35,546 bases of DNA from a virus. The translations under genes were made by a program, and so were the position numbers. Location of the stretch: positions 1 to 35,546 of the IMG/VR virus record IMGVR_UViG_3300025669_000119, one strand, 5' to 3'. Under the pieces are notes generated by a model that had not been told where the DNA came from, ran no database searches, and saw only the letters and a list, made by a program, of their open reading frames with translations. Below, piece by piece: positions 17,679 through 24,935 of the stretch; within the stretch, counting starts at the first letter, position 1; each line of letters opens with the position of its first letter.

Positions 17679-17779
17679 GGGGAGGAGGCAGAACGAGATG
17701 GAAGGCGTACAGGAGTCGAACCTGCTACTTATCCATTGCCTCTGTCGCGCGCTGCCTTTGGCCGTCGCCACTCCTCCCC
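17679..17779 (-). ncRNA. Structured, tRNA-like element upstream of terS
   Basis: A perfect 9-bp inverted repeat (17679-17687 GGGGAGGAG and 17771-17779 CTCCTCCCC) encloses ~83 nt. On the - strand the inside contains a textbook T-arm (GCAGG-TTCGACT-CCTGT, 17709-17725) and a D-arm-like GCGA...GGCAGCGC. No anticodon stem can be paired and the T-arm is not followed by a matching acceptor strand. It is therefore not a normal tRNA: possibly a decayed tRNA, a tRNA-like RNA, or a packaging/termination structure. Confidence 0.35.
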
Positions 17780-17787
17780 TTAAAGTT

Positions 17788-18165
17788 CTAGTTTTTAATG
17801 TTCAGTAGCTCTGGGTGCTCGTACTTGTTTCCTATTATTTCGCCTTTTCGCCATAAATAAAGTCTCATGCCTTTTTTGTTTGGAATGTGTGCCTCAAACA
17901 AGCCACTCTGAAACTCGATAACCCCAATATCCCCGTCTGTCGTCTGCAAAATATCCCCCTCGTAAATCTCCTTGCCGTTCTTGTCTTTGAGGCCTGTGTA
18001 TTGCATCCAGATAAAATCGTCGTTTGAGTAACCACTGTCCGTCTCGATAACAAACCCGCAGGCCCTTTTAATATCAGCCTCTTCGGAGTAGAACATCTCT
18101 CCTCCGTAAGTTTCGCCGTGCTCCTCTCTTAACTTCTCCCACGCTCTAAATTTGATTTCTCTCAT
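17788..18165 (-). CDS. YopX-family protein
   Basis: 125 aa with the YopX family pattern from end to end: MREIKFRAWEK at the start, MQYTGLKDKNGKEIYEGDIL in the middle (residues ~63-82), then a beta strand pair and the closing EIIGNKYEHPELL. Members are common small accessory proteins of phages, mainly of Gram-positive hosts; their biochemical role is not known. It starts after AACAAACTAACCT, with no Shine-Dalgarno, and ends just before the structured region in front of terS. Confidence 0.85.
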   Translation of the reverse strand: MREIKFRAWEKLREEHGETYGGEMFYSEEADIKRACGFVIETDSGYSNDDFIWMQYTGLKDKNGKEIYEGDILQTTDGDIGVIEFQSGLFEAHIPNKKGMRLYLWRKGEIIGNKYEHPELLNIKN

Positions 18166-18199
18166 AGGTTAGTTTGTTATTAAATGTCTATATCTGGTC

Positions 18200-18451
18200 C
18201 TATTCTGGTAATTTTCTTAGTTTTACTAACAGCTCTGCCAAGGCATCAAACGTCTTCTCTTCGTCGCGCTCGTACGTTGTGTCCATCGCTGCCATTATTT
18301 CGTCTTCAACGCCAGCAATAACCCGGGCGCGGGCTTGTTGTTCTTTCCTCCTGCCGTACTCCCGTATGGCGTCTTTCTTTTCTTTGTCTTGTAGTATTTC
18401 AAGAGTAGAGCATAAGAAATCCCAGTACTCCTCCATATTGTTATATGTCAT
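18200..18451 (-). CDS. Hypothetical helical protein
   Basis: 83 aa, highly charged and helical (LEILQDKEKKDAIREYGRRK, FDALAELLVKLRKLPE). Its ATG overlaps the TGA of the upstream 64-aa gene (ATGA). No family recognised. Confidence 0.6.
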   Translation of the reverse strand: MTYNNMEEYWDFLCSTLEILQDKEKKDAIREYGRRKEQQARARVIAGVEDEIMAAMDTTYERDEEKTFDALAELLVKLRKLPE

Positions 18452-18642
18452 TTTTGTTTGGGGTTATTAAGTACGACGTCATTAGGTAAATCCCACACTC
18501 TTTTCTCCAACGCATCCAGCCTCTTGTCTTGTTCTTCTGATTTCTTGGCTAGATCGTCTAGGAACTCGGCAGTGACGCTCTTGTGGTATGATTGGCCATC
18601 CTTCTTTAGACGTTCCTGGATGTAGTCGTTAAAAAGTTTCAT
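18448..18642 (-). CDS. Hypothetical coiled-coil protein
   Basis: 64 aa, charged, with a heptad-like helix (LAKKSEEQDKRLDALEKRVW, residues ~32-51). Coupled by ATGA to the following gene. No family recognised. Confidence 0.55.
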   Translation of the reverse strand: MKLFNDYIQERLKKDGQSYHKSVTAEFLDDLAKKSEEQDKRLDALEKRVWDLPNDVVLNNPKQK

Positions 18643-18649
18643 ACTTGTT

Positions 18650-18754
18650 TTATTGTCCGTACATACAGAATATTGCGAATGTCATCATGCCAGCGAAAGA
18701 GAGTATCGAGGCTGAGAACGTGATTAAAAATATTATTTGGAGGGTTGTGTGCAT
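18650..18754 (-). CDS. 34-aa single-TM peptide
   Basis: The ATG at 18754 overlaps the last base of the TAA of the upstream gene (TAATG). MHTTLQIIFLITFSASILSF then AGMMTFAIFCMYGQ is almost wholly hydrophobic and would span the membrane once. The stop/start overlap and operon position support translation. Function unknown. Confidence 0.5.
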   Translation of the reverse strand: MHTTLQIIFLITFSASILSFAGMMTFAIFCMYGQ

Positions 18755-19641
18755 TATTTCTTGTCTTGAGCTTTTTTAACTTGTTTGGCTTTTACAAGCA
18801 GAGCGTCTTTGACCAGCTCGTACGCCTCCTCTATTACCAACTGTTGTCCAAGAGTTGTTAGCGTTTCGTTCTCGTCGAGGATACCTGTTTCTACAAAAGT
18901 TTTTTCAGGATCTTTGCGAGTGATTGTCTTCCATGTTTTTTTGAAATCCATTGTTTTTTTGGTTAATGGTTTGGTAAATTTATTGATTAATGGTGGCATA
19001 TAATATGCGCGGCTATTTTTTATTACTTTTGTATATATACAGTCTGTCACTTGTTGACACGATAACCCTGTGCCTGCAACGCGGTAATACCACGGTTGAG
19101 AGTCTAGTCCGTGGTCCTTTAATGCCTTGTCCATCTCTTCGCTTAACTCTTTTACGCCCTTGCTGTAAGTTCCCGTCTTAATCTTTTTAATTGGTTCTGT
19201 TACCAGCTCCAGCTCTTTATCTGCCCAGGCATAGAAGTTGTCGTTGTCGTCTGTACAATAGGGGCAAGACGAGAGGAGGTTTATCCTGGATATAGTAAAA
19301 ACATCTCCAATGTGTTTTTTTGCCACGGCTACTGGAGTCTGTATGACCCTAACTTTATCGCCGACTTTGAACTTGGTGGTTGGTTCTGTTGATTCTACTT
19401 TTTTAAAGGAAGCTACACAGTCAGAAATGTAGTCGTACATTACCCACGAATACTTATACCCAAGCTTATCATCGCAAGAATATCCTTCTTGTTCATTCTG
19501 GCAAATATAAAGCTTTTTATAATTTTCCCAGTACTGCATATTCACTTTGGCGTCCGTGATTTTCCTCCCGTCAATAGTACAAGTCACGCTATCACCGTGC
19601 TTTAACGTTTCTGCTATTTTTTTGTTTTCTGACCATTCCAT
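18754..19641 (-). CDS. Hypothetical protein with KOW/SH3-like segment
   Basis: 295 aa. Residues ~90-120 read KFKVGDKVRVIQTPVAVAKK then HIGDVFTISRI, which resembles the small beta barrels (KOW/SH3-like) of phage accessory proteins. Residues ~125-132 hold a CPYC motif. The C-terminal ~60 residues are a Lys-rich helix (EEAYELVKDALLVKAKQVKK) with LGQQLVIEEAYELV, as in phage proteins of the nucleotide-metabolism accessory type. The 5' part repeats a similar pattern (HGDSVTCTIDGRKI). No family can be named. Confidence 0.6.
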   Translation of the reverse strand: MEWSENKKIAETLKHGDSVTCTIDGRKITDAKVNMQYWENYKKLYICQNEQEGYSCDDKLGYKYSWVMYDYISDCVASFKKVESTEPTTKFKVGDKVRVIQTPVAVAKKHIGDVFTISRINLLSSCPYCTDDNDNFYAWADKELELVTEPIKKIKTGTYSKGVKELSEEMDKALKDHGLDSQPWYYRVAGTGLSCQQVTDCIYTKVIKNSRAYYMPPLINKFTKPLTKKTMDFKKTWKTITRKDPEKTFVETGILDENETLTTLGQQLVIEEAYELVKDALLVKAKQVKKAQDKK

Positions 19642-19653
19642 AATTGTGTGTTT

Positions 19654-19725
19654 TTAAGAACTTAGTAATGCCCAGATGTAGAATGCCACAAACGCTCCGA
19701 TTAGAACCAGTCCAAGATCAGACAT
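19654..19725 (-). CDS. 23-aa TM micropeptide
   Basis: ATG at 19725, 4 bp after the XRE membrane gene's stop. The product MSDLGLVLIGAFVAFYIWAL-LSS is a single hydrophobic span. Its translation is inferred only from position and composition, so it may not be real. Confidence 0.4.
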   Translation of the reverse strand: MSDLGLVLIGAFVAFYIWALLSS

Positions 19726-19729
19726 TGTG

Positions 19730-20212
19730 TTATTGTTTAGGGAATAACTTGCTTGCCTTAGCGCCCAACGCTTCAGATAAAGCAGCCTGAGTCGCTAGAG
19801 TGGGAGTACATGCACCTCTAGCGATGACACTGATCCCGCTTTGAGTCCGACCAGCTCTTTCAGCCAACTGTTTTTGTGTCAGCCCAAGAGATCGTCTTAC
19901 TTTGCGTAAGGTGTTTTTAGGACGCATAGCCTCTTTCTCGGCTCTCTTTATTACCTTAGTAACATGTTTTGAAGCCTGTCCTAGAGCCTCCATAAACGTC
20001 TCAACCCCTAAGTACATGTATTGTAACGCCTGGTGTTTGTTATAATTCGCCTCTGATACAAAGACAAGGATCATTCCGACTACAAACAAGCTAGTTACGG
20101 CTATCGCGCCTGTAGTTGTGGTGACAAGTATTCTGCCCAATATATAACTTGCGAGCATCAATATTGCCCAAAAGGATATTGTCAGCTTAGACATAAAAGA
20201 TGGTTTTCTCAT
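19730..20212 (-). CDS. Membrane-anchored XRE-family regulator
   Basis: 160 aa. Two N-terminal TM segments are clear: LTISFWAILMLASYILGRIL (~10-29) and GAIAVTSLFVVGMILVFVSE (~35-54). A linker helix (YMYLGVETFMEALGQASKHV) leads to a C-terminal Cro/CI-type helix-turn-helix: LRKVRRSLGLTQKQLAERAG, then RTQSGISVIARG (~101-133), ending ALGAKASKLFPKQ. A DNA-binding domain on a membrane anchor is unusual among phage regulators. Its own promoter (20255-20283) carries the phage's shared 17-bp element, so autoregulation is possible. No Shine-Dalgarno. Confidence 0.8.
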   Translation of the reverse strand: MRKPSFMSKLTISFWAILMLASYILGRILVTTTTGAIAVTSLFVVGMILVFVSEANYNKHQALQYMYLGVETFMEALGQASKHVTKVIKRAEKEAMRPKNTLRKVRRSLGLTQKQLAERAGRTQSGISVIARGACTPTLATQAALSEALGAKASKLFPKQ

Positions 20213-20254
20213 GGGGATCTTTAGTTAGAAATTAAATACACCCTGTGTGATTTA

Positions 20255-20283
20255 AATATAAGCTAGTCTTAAGCAAAAAGCAA
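20255..20283 (-). promoter_or_regulatory. Promoter P1 with operator GCTTAAGACTAGCTTAT
   Basis: -35 TTGCTT (20278-20283), 17-bp spacer, -10 TATATT (20255-20260). The 17-bp element (20258-20274) is one of five near-identical copies. It runs from inside the spacer into the first three bases of the -10 box. It reads leftward into the XRE membrane gene at 20212. Confidence 0.75.
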
Positions 20284-20290
20284 GGGTATT

Positions 20291-20485
20291 TTAGCAAAAA
20301 CCTTTGAACCGATCCATCTTATCTGCAAGAGGGTCTTTCCCCTCGGCTATTTCCAGCATCCTGCGTTTGTAGAGCCAGCAGCTTTCGTAGATACTCGCTA
20401 TTGTGCAAGCAGGGATCTGAGCGTATTCGCAGTCCTCTCCCTCTAGACATAGTTCTCGACATTTCTCGTATGGGAAGATTTTCAT
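20291..20485 (-). CDS. Cys-rich small protein
   Basis: 64 aa with six cysteines (KCRELCLEGEDC, PACTIAS, ESCWLY, KGFC). The pairing CxxxC...C suggests metal binding or disulfides. It is coupled to the upstream gene (stop 20482 / ATG 20485). Last gene before promoter P1. Family unknown. Confidence 0.6.
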   Translation of the reverse strand: MKIFPYEKCRELCLEGEDCEYAQIPACTIASIYESCWLYKRRMLEIAEGKDPLADKMDRFKGFC

Positions 20486-20685
20486 TGTAAAGTCATTAAT
20501 AGTTTTTGATTCATTCTTCGGCAGAAACTCTTGATCTCTATGCTTGGCGTGCCATCCCCTCTTCTGGTTATTCCTTTGATGATCCAGGTGTTTTCCTCGT
20601 CGGCTATCACATCGCCTATTTCAAGCAACTCATCCCTCCTGTGAGGTAGTCCAGTGCGTCTACTGAAGATTGGTATTTTGTCCAT
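20482..20685 (-). CDS. Hypothetical protein
   Basis: 67 aa, MDKIPIFSRRTGLPHRRDEL, with a small-barrel-like middle (IGDVIADEENTWIIKGITR). The stop overlaps the next ATG by four bases. Family unknown. Confidence 0.55.
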   Translation of the reverse strand: MDKIPIFSRRTGLPHRRDELLEIGDVIADEENTWIIKGITRRGDGTPSIEIKSFCRRMNQKLLMTLQ

Positions 20686-20709
20686 GATGTTATATTTGCT
20701 TTAAATGTG

Positions 20710-20910
20710 CTACATACCCGAAAGACACGCTGCCGAACCGTCTGGTCCGCGTTTTACCACTTTATCGGCTGTTAGAACGACTTTGTAAGTATCACCGCCT
20801 TGCTCCACTACTTTTGTCATTTGCGTCGCGCTAGTGTCGTTTAACGATAGAATTAGGCATGTTAGCTTGGCGAGTCTATCGAAGTTGTTCTTAATGTTTG
20901 GATCTTTCAT
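20710..20910 (-). CDS. Hypothetical protein
   Basis: 66 aa. The N-terminus is helical (FDRLAKLTCLILSLNDTSAT), then VEQGGDTYKVVLTADKVV. ATG at 20910 overlaps the upstream gene by 20 bp. No family recognised. Confidence 0.5.
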   Translation of the reverse strand: MKDPNIKNNFDRLAKLTCLILSLNDTSATQMTKVVEQGGDTYKVVLTADKVVKRGPDGSAACLSGM

Positions 20911-21088
20911 GTATTTGTAATAATTTTTGTATTCTTGAGTCTTCTAACTTCCTTCTAATCGCTTGAGCTTCTTCTGTGTTCATAATCCAGTATTTACCTT
21001 TTGGGTCTTCTCTTGTCTCCCATGCACTCGAATCTCCTTCAACAAGATCTCTTCTTCTAGTAAACCCCGAAAGAATGGTCTTGCTCAC
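20891..21088 (-). CDS. Hypothetical protein, GTG start
   Basis: 65 aa with a GTG at 21088. It overlaps the upstream TM gene by 32 bp and the downstream gene by 20 bp. The C-terminal half is a charged helix (TEEAQAIRRKLEDSRIQKLL). An internal ATG would give only about 30 aa. Family unknown. Confidence 0.45.
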   Translation of the reverse strand: MSKTILSGFTRRRDLVEGDSSAWETREDPKGKYWIMNTEEAQAIRRKLEDSRIQKLLQIHERSKH

Positions 21089-21272
21089 TGAGTTGTTCGG
21101 TTAGATATGCTTTCTCTAGAGATAATTCTAGCACTTGAGTTCGTAAAGACAAGTTCCACAGGACTAGGCTCAGTACCATGACTAGCATTAGAAACCACGG
21201 GATCAGCTCTATTGCTGCGCTAAGGAGTGCGCTGGTCTTGCTTGGTCTTTGTGTTGGTGGGTAGTGTTTCAT
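21057..21272 (-). CDS. Small TM protein with coiled-coil tail
   Basis: 71 aa. A hydrophobic segment (AIELIPWFLMLVMVLSLVLW, residues ~21-40) is followed by a heptad-like helix (TQVLELSLEKAYLTEQLSEQ). The layout recalls Rz-type spanins or cell-division-type TM coiled coils, but the lysis genes are elsewhere and no lipoprotein partner is seen. Its ATG overlaps the TGA of the zinc-finger gene (ATGA). Confidence 0.6.
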   Translation of the reverse strand: MKHYPPTQRPSKTSALLSAAIELIPWFLMLVMVLSLVLWNLSLRTQVLELSLEKAYLTEQLSEQDHSFGVY

Positions 21273-21397
21273 GTTTGTTTTTGGTTGTATCTTTTGTTAC
21301 ACCTTAACGCCCTGCAATCCTTACTGCAAAACCGGACTATTTGCCCTGGACAATTTATTTGTAGTTCTCCGCCACATACTTCGCATTTCTTATTCAT
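21269..21397 (-). CDS. Zinc-finger micro-protein
   Basis: 42 aa starting MNKKCEVCGGELQ and continuing IVRFCSKDCRALRC: a CxxC...CxxxC zinc-binding pattern of the kind found after HNH domains and in small phage proteins. It is coupled by ATGA to the next gene and lies 5 bp after the XRE-NinG gene. Probably binds nucleic acid; not shown. Confidence 0.65.
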   Translation of the reverse strand: MNKKCEVCGGELQINCPGQIVRFCSKDCRALRCNKRYNQKQT

Positions 21398-21402
21398 GGT
21401 GT

Positions 21403-22002
21403 TTAGTTAAAAGACTTAGGTGAATAAGATTGATCTGCTTCCATTTGTTTGACTTCCTCTTTGTAGAATTTAGTCATTTCCCAGAGTAGGTCGCGGTCTA
21501 GCGGGTTCGGTGCGTCCATAATCTTCTCTAAGTTCTCCACGGCAGATGTACTGATTTTTTTACATAATCCTTTCCTGTAGCTTACGATGTTTCCGTACAT
21601 ATGCTTGTTACATCTTTTGCATTGGAGATTAACATTCTTCTCGTTGTATTTTACGGCTTTGTAATTTCGGGATATGTAATGTCCAGCGTCAGCGTCTTTG
21701 TAATGCACCATCTTTCCACAACTTATGCACAACCCTATCTCTCCACCTCTTGAATCTCTGAGTCGGATATATCTTCCGAATGTTGTCCATAGTTTATTAT
21801 CCATCTCCCTAGCGGTAGGAATGTTGAGACCTAGAGACGTGTAGCTTAGATTGAACGCTTGAGATAGAGCCTTGATAGTTTCCCATGTGTACCTACCGTC
21901 GTTTTCAACTGTTTGAATCTGACCTACAGTTAGCCCAGTTTTCTCGGCGAGGTCTTTACGACTCCATCCGTTTACGACTCTGCGGTTTTGTATGTTTGTC
22001 AT
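21403..22002 (-). CDS. ninG: NinG (Rap-like) recombination protein fused to an XRE HTH
   Basis: 199 aa. Residues ~1-58 are a Cro/CI-type helix-turn-helix: NGWSRKDLAEKTGLTVGQIQ, then TVENDGRYTWETIKALSQAF. Residues ~68-150 match the NinG family: LWTTFGRYIRLRDS, CISCGK, DAGHYISRNYKAVKYNEKNV and NLQCKRCNKHMYGN, with the CxxC...H...CxxC zinc site and HNH-like core. Lambda NinG (Rap) cuts recombination intermediates (Holliday/D-loop). The HTH in front is not part of usual NinG. It lies directly after the NinB-like gene, as nin-region genes do. Confidence 0.75.
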   Translation of the reverse strand: MTNIQNRRVVNGWSRKDLAEKTGLTVGQIQTVENDGRYTWETIKALSQAFNLSYTSLGLNIPTAREMDNKLWTTFGRYIRLRDSRGGEIGLCISCGKMVHYKDADAGHYISRNYKAVKYNEKNVNLQCKRCNKHMYGNIVSYRKGLCKKISTSAVENLEKIMDAPNPLDRDLLWEMTKFYKEEVKQMEADQSYSPKSFN

Positions 22003-22017
22003 GGTGTTTGTTTTTAA

Positions 22018-22437
22018 TTACCAGAACGGCACTTCGTTTGGCTCGGGTATGTTTAGCCCGAATTGCATAGCTCCCCAGCGCCTTAAGAGAGTCATGTATT
22101 CTTCAAATCCGTCTGTTTTCATCGAAGCTGTACTTCTGACTGTTTGCCGTGGGTTTCCTTCGTGATCGATGATGGTCTTTTTTAGATGCTCCCATTTTAG
22201 AGCTTCGTGTGTTTCTTCGTTTGTCATGCCGAAGTAGTCAGCGAACACAGGGATCAGCACACCCCAGTAATATCGGTTCTGGTTGCTACTCCTGCTGTCC
22301 TTGAGCCTAGAGATATTGATCCTGATCTTTTGACTAGAGAATTGCGTGACGTAATCGTCGAAACCTTCGCGGTTGTCGATAACCAGCTTCCCGTCTTCCG
22401 TGACGTTGCCGTAGAATTGTAATTTTATTTGGACCAC
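22018..22437 (-). CDS. NinB-like recombination accessory protein
   Basis: 139 aa with a GTG start at 22437 that overlaps the TAG of the upstream gene by one base (TAGTG). The segment RSSNQNRYYWGVLIPVFADY (~49-68) followed by GMTNEETHEALKWEHLKK is the signature of a large phage family related to lambda NinB/Orf, which helps recombinases load on SSB-coated DNA. The ending RWGAMQFGLNIPEPNEVPFW is also family-typical. The neighbours (YqaJ, annealase-like, NinG) support a recombination role. Confidence 0.6.
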   Translation of the reverse strand: MVQIKLQFYGNVTEDGKLVIDNREGFDDYVTQFSSQKIRINISRLKDSRSSNQNRYYWGVLIPVFADYFGMTNEETHEALKWEHLKKTIIDHEGNPRQTVRSTASMKTDGFEEYMTLLRRWGAMQFGLNIPEPNEVPFW

Positions 22438-23387
22438 TATTTCTTAAAGTTAAAGGTTGCTATTCTTTTATACAGAATGACTTCTGTCTCCGTGACCTCT
22501 TTATGGAACTCTGCTTGGTTCGCGTCAGTATATCCGTTGTCCCCTAAGAACTGCACATATTGTTTCTTCTTCTCCATCTTCGCCCTCTCTTCTTCTTGCT
22601 TTTTAGCGACTCGCGCAGCTTCGTCTTCCTCGGCCTGTTTGGCATCGAGCCCGTCTTGCTCCCTCTTTTTTTGATCGTCGATAAGTTTTTGTCTATCTCT
22701 CTCTGCGTCATCTTTCAACCTAGCCTCTCTCTCTAGCGCAAGGAGTTTGATGTTTTTCTCGCGCTCTTTTGCGTCTTTTTCAAGCTGCTCCTCTCTCTCT
22801 TTCACTTCTTTAGCTTTACGCACTGCATCTTTCTTTGCCTGCTTCTCTGCTTCAATCCTGGCTTTTTTAGCAGCCTCTTCAAGCTCTTTCTCTCTGGCAA
22901 TCTTAGCTTTTTCCTCTTCTAGTTTTCGCTTCTCCTCCTCTAAGTATTCTGAATTTTTCTCATTGTAAAACTCCTGGAATATCTCTGGGGACATAAGTAG
23001 TAGTTCGTCATTTGCAACCTCAACCCCGATTTTTTCAAGTTTCTCTTTGCGTTCTGGTAATACGGCTTGTCGCCCGATCTTAACCTTCTCTTCTTTGACT
23101 TTATCCTGCTTCGCTTTAAGCTCCTGCTCAAGAGGTTCGATTATAGCAATTAATTCTTTCTCTAGGGTAATAACTCCTTTCTGGAAGTCTATTGCCTCCT
23201 GTCTCAACTCTTTACCCGTGTGTTTGATTGCGACCCTTTTAGTTTTTAGATCCTTCCGTGCAACATCAACCATCGCATAACCTGTCACATCATCAATGCC
23301 TGTGATTTCCAGGGAGCTGTATTTATCAGCCAACTTTGTTAGTTCCGCTCTTTGGGGAGAGAACTTCTCTATGTTTAGATCGTTCAT
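22437..23387 (-). CDS. Long coiled-coil protein of the recombination module
   Basis: 316 aa. The N-terminus (~1-100) is DVTGYAMVDVARKDLKTKRV-like, followed by ~190 residues of charged helix (Lys/Glu/Ala-rich, e.g. LEEEKRKLEEEKAKIAREKE) and a short C-terminal globule (QYVQFLGDNGYTDANQAEFH). Such coiled-coil proteins sit beside YqaJ exonucleases in many phages (DUF1351-like). Role not known; possibly a scaffold for the exonuclease-annealase pair. It starts 4 bp after the YqaJ stop. Confidence 0.7.
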   Translation of the reverse strand: MNDLNIEKFSPQRAELTKLADKYSSLEITGIDDVTGYAMVDVARKDLKTKRVAIKHTGKELRQEAIDFQKGVITLEKELIAIIEPLEQELKAKQDKVKEEKVKIGRQAVLPERKEKLEKIGVEVANDELLLMSPEIFQEFYNEKNSEYLEEEKRKLEEEKAKIAREKELEEAAKKARIEAEKQAKKDAVRKAKEVKEREEQLEKDAKEREKNIKLLALEREARLKDDAERDRQKLIDDQKKREQDGLDAKQAEEDEAARVAKKQEEERAKMEKKKQYVQFLGDNGYTDANQAEFHKEVTETEVILYKRIATFNFKK

Positions 23388-23391
23388 TGTT

Positions 23392-23991
23392 TTATTGGGT
23401 TACTGATTTGAATTTATCCTGCATACTTTTAATCATCAACCTACCTGCCCCAAGCCCGATCATTAGTTTCTCCTGGGCTACAGGATCAAGCCGTACCTTG
23501 GTAATTTTTATACTTGGCTTAAAGTTGGGATTGAAATAAACAAGATCACACCATTCTGTTTTAGTCACAAGCATTTGCATTTGCACCTGCCAGATATACT
23601 TAGAATCGACCTTGCCGTCTAGTAAGAACTTGAAGTAGTTTTTATCGTTCGGACATTTTATCTCCACCAGCCCATCGTCTCCGATTAACCCGTCAGGACT
23701 ACACCCAGAGTAATCATCTAGTTCTACAAACCCTACCCCTTTAACAACCGACCCTGTCTCTAGTTCGTACAACTCCCTAGCATCACCTTCTAGCTCGTTC
23801 CCTCTCTCTGTATCTGCGTTAGAATAATGCTCTTTCTCTGCTGATGAATAAGCCTCGGACATCATCTCAAGGATGTATGTTTGAAGTCCTTTGCCATTGG
23901 CTCCGATTGCGGTTGCGTGGCTAGCAGACATCTTGCCACGTCTCACAGCAAACCACTCTTCTGTTTGTTGCTCCATGTTATACACTTTCAT
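23392..23991 (-). CDS. YqaJ-type viral exonuclease
   Basis: 199 aa with the lambda-exonuclease/YqaJ order: EEWFAVRRGKMSASHA (~11-26), RGNELEGDARELYE (~63-76), the catalytic GCSPDGLIGDDGLVEIKCPN (~96-115; D100, E110, K112) and YIWQVQMQMLVT (~132-143). The protein digests 5' ends so that a partner annealase can pair single strands. Its start overlaps the annealase-like gene by 14 bp. Length is normal for the family. Confidence 0.85.
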   Translation of the reverse strand: MKVYNMEQQTEEWFAVRRGKMSASHATAIGANGKGLQTYILEMMSEAYSSAEKEHYSNADTERGNELEGDARELYELETGSVVKGVGFVELDDYSGCSPDGLIGDDGLVEIKCPNDKNYFKFLLDGKVDSKYIWQVQMQMLVTKTEWCDLVYFNPNFKPSIKITKVRLDPVAQEKLMIGLGAGRLMIKSMQDKFKSVTQ

Positions 23992-24475
23992 TTGTAGATT
24001 GAGTTAGTTGTTGTTTTTTTTCTACGATCAACGCCATCAACTCTTTTCCTTTTCCTTGGTTCTTCTCCCAAAACACTTTTAGATCTTTCGGGTTCTCAAT
24101 CGCTTCGAGTTCGTCGATAAGTTTGTCATACTTAGCTTTGTAATACTCTTCCATTTCCTTGCTAGAGGCTATTTCACCAGATGCTAGATAGCCTAATGTT
24201 GCTAAGGCTCTACCTATACTGATAGTTTCAAGCTTCTCAAACGCTTTGAGTTTTTTGCTAGCAGGAATATCCATTATAGCATGACCAGTTGCTTCCGCAG
24301 ACGATTCGTCTTGCTTGCTCTTGATTACACGAGCTTTGAAAACTACATGTGTCTCGGTCATTTCAAACTTGGTTTCAATCAGTCCGTTCGGACATTCTTT
24401 TCGGAACAGTTTAAGCCTTTCCGCCACCTTAGCGTAATCAGCACTGCCTACCTTCATTGTTTTAACTTTATTCAT
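23978..24475 (-). CDS. Single-strand annealing-like protein (Rad52/ERF-type)
   Basis: 165 aa. Residues ~14-100: YAKVAERLKLFRKECPNGLI, then a strand pair ETKFEMTETHVVFKARVI, TGHAIMD and the helix LETISIGRALATLGYLASGE. The GHA...ETxxxGRALAxLGY arrangement is that of phage annealing proteins next to YqaJ exonucleases. The C-terminal ~45 residues are a charged helix. Expected partner of the exonuclease in phage recombination or end repair. The family assignment is from motifs and context only. Confidence 0.6.
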   Translation of the reverse strand: MNKVKTMKVGSADYAKVAERLKLFRKECPNGLIETKFEMTETHVVFKARVIKSKQDESSAEATGHAIMDIPASKKLKAFEKLETISIGRALATLGYLASGEIASSKEMEEYYKAKYDKLIDELEAIENPKDLKVFWEKNQGKGKELMALIVEKKQQLTQSTNESV

Positions 24476-24635
24476 TTACTTTAGATTTAAGAAGTTTGTC
24501 GATTATTACTGTTAGGCGTAAATGTACTTGGTTTAATTCTTCCTTTGCAATGTCACTCCCCTCGTACGCCATATCTTCAAGGAGCTTTACTGCTGACATC
24601 GCGTCGTCATAAATTACCGATCCTGAATGAGACAT
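24468..24635 (-). CDS. Hypothetical helical protein
   Basis: 55 aa from ATG 24635 (MSHSGSVIYDDAMSAVKLLE). A longer frame to 24710 would overlap the upstream TM gene, whereas this start lies 11 bp after its stop. The end overlaps the next ATG by 8 bp (AAATGAATAA). Two helices; family unknown. Confidence 0.55.
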   Translation of the reverse strand: MSHSGSVIYDDAMSAVKLLEDMAYEGSDIAKEELNQVHLRLTVIIDKLLKSKVNE

Positions 24636-24646
24636 AGTGTTTGGGG

Positions 24647-24805
24647 TTATTTCTTGTAAATACATAGCCACAGGTAAACTGAAGCTGGTAGATATAAGAT
24701 GAATGCCCATACCGAGGCTTCATCTCCCGTAGACATTCCTTCTGCGAATACCAATACGCACGAGAAAGTGACCATGATCGTGGTGTACCATTTTAAGAAT
24801 TTCAT
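24647..24805 (-). CDS. Small two-TM protein
   Basis: 52 aa. Two hydrophobic segments: YTTIMVTFSCVLVFA (~7-21) and VWAFILYLPASVYLWLCIY (~32-50), ending KK, with a short acidic loop (GDEAS). Operon spacing is tight on both sides. Function unknown; superinfection exclusion peptides of phages often look like this, but that is only a possibility. Confidence 0.55.
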   Translation of the reverse strand: MKFLKWYTTIMVTFSCVLVFAEGMSTGDEASVWAFILYLPASVYLWLCIYKK

Positions 24806-24812
24806 GTGTTTT

Positions 24813-24923
24813 TTAATTAACGAATAGAATAATTCCCAACGTGATTGCCGCAGAAATAACTAGGGAGATCGACATGTACTGCCAGTTCCTCGGTTCGCTG
24901 CGTAGTTGTTGCTTTGTCACCAT
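24813..24923 (-). CDS. Single-TM peptide
   Basis: 36 aa: MVTKQQLRSEPRNWQYM then a TM (SISLVISAAITLGIILFVN). Seven bases separate it from the next small TM gene. Function unknown. Confidence 0.5.
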   Translation of the reverse strand: MVTKQQLRSEPRNWQYMSISLVISAAITLGIILFVN

Positions 24924-24935
24924 AATAAGATGGGG

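Noticed and set aside
17679-17779. Annotation as a normal tRNA gene
   Set aside because: The T-arm is excellent but the anticodon stem does not pair and the acceptor strand after the T-arm has no full partner.
22429-23280. Ser/Phe-rich + strand open frames
   Set aside because: They are shadows of the Lys/Glu-rich coiled-coil gene on the - strand.
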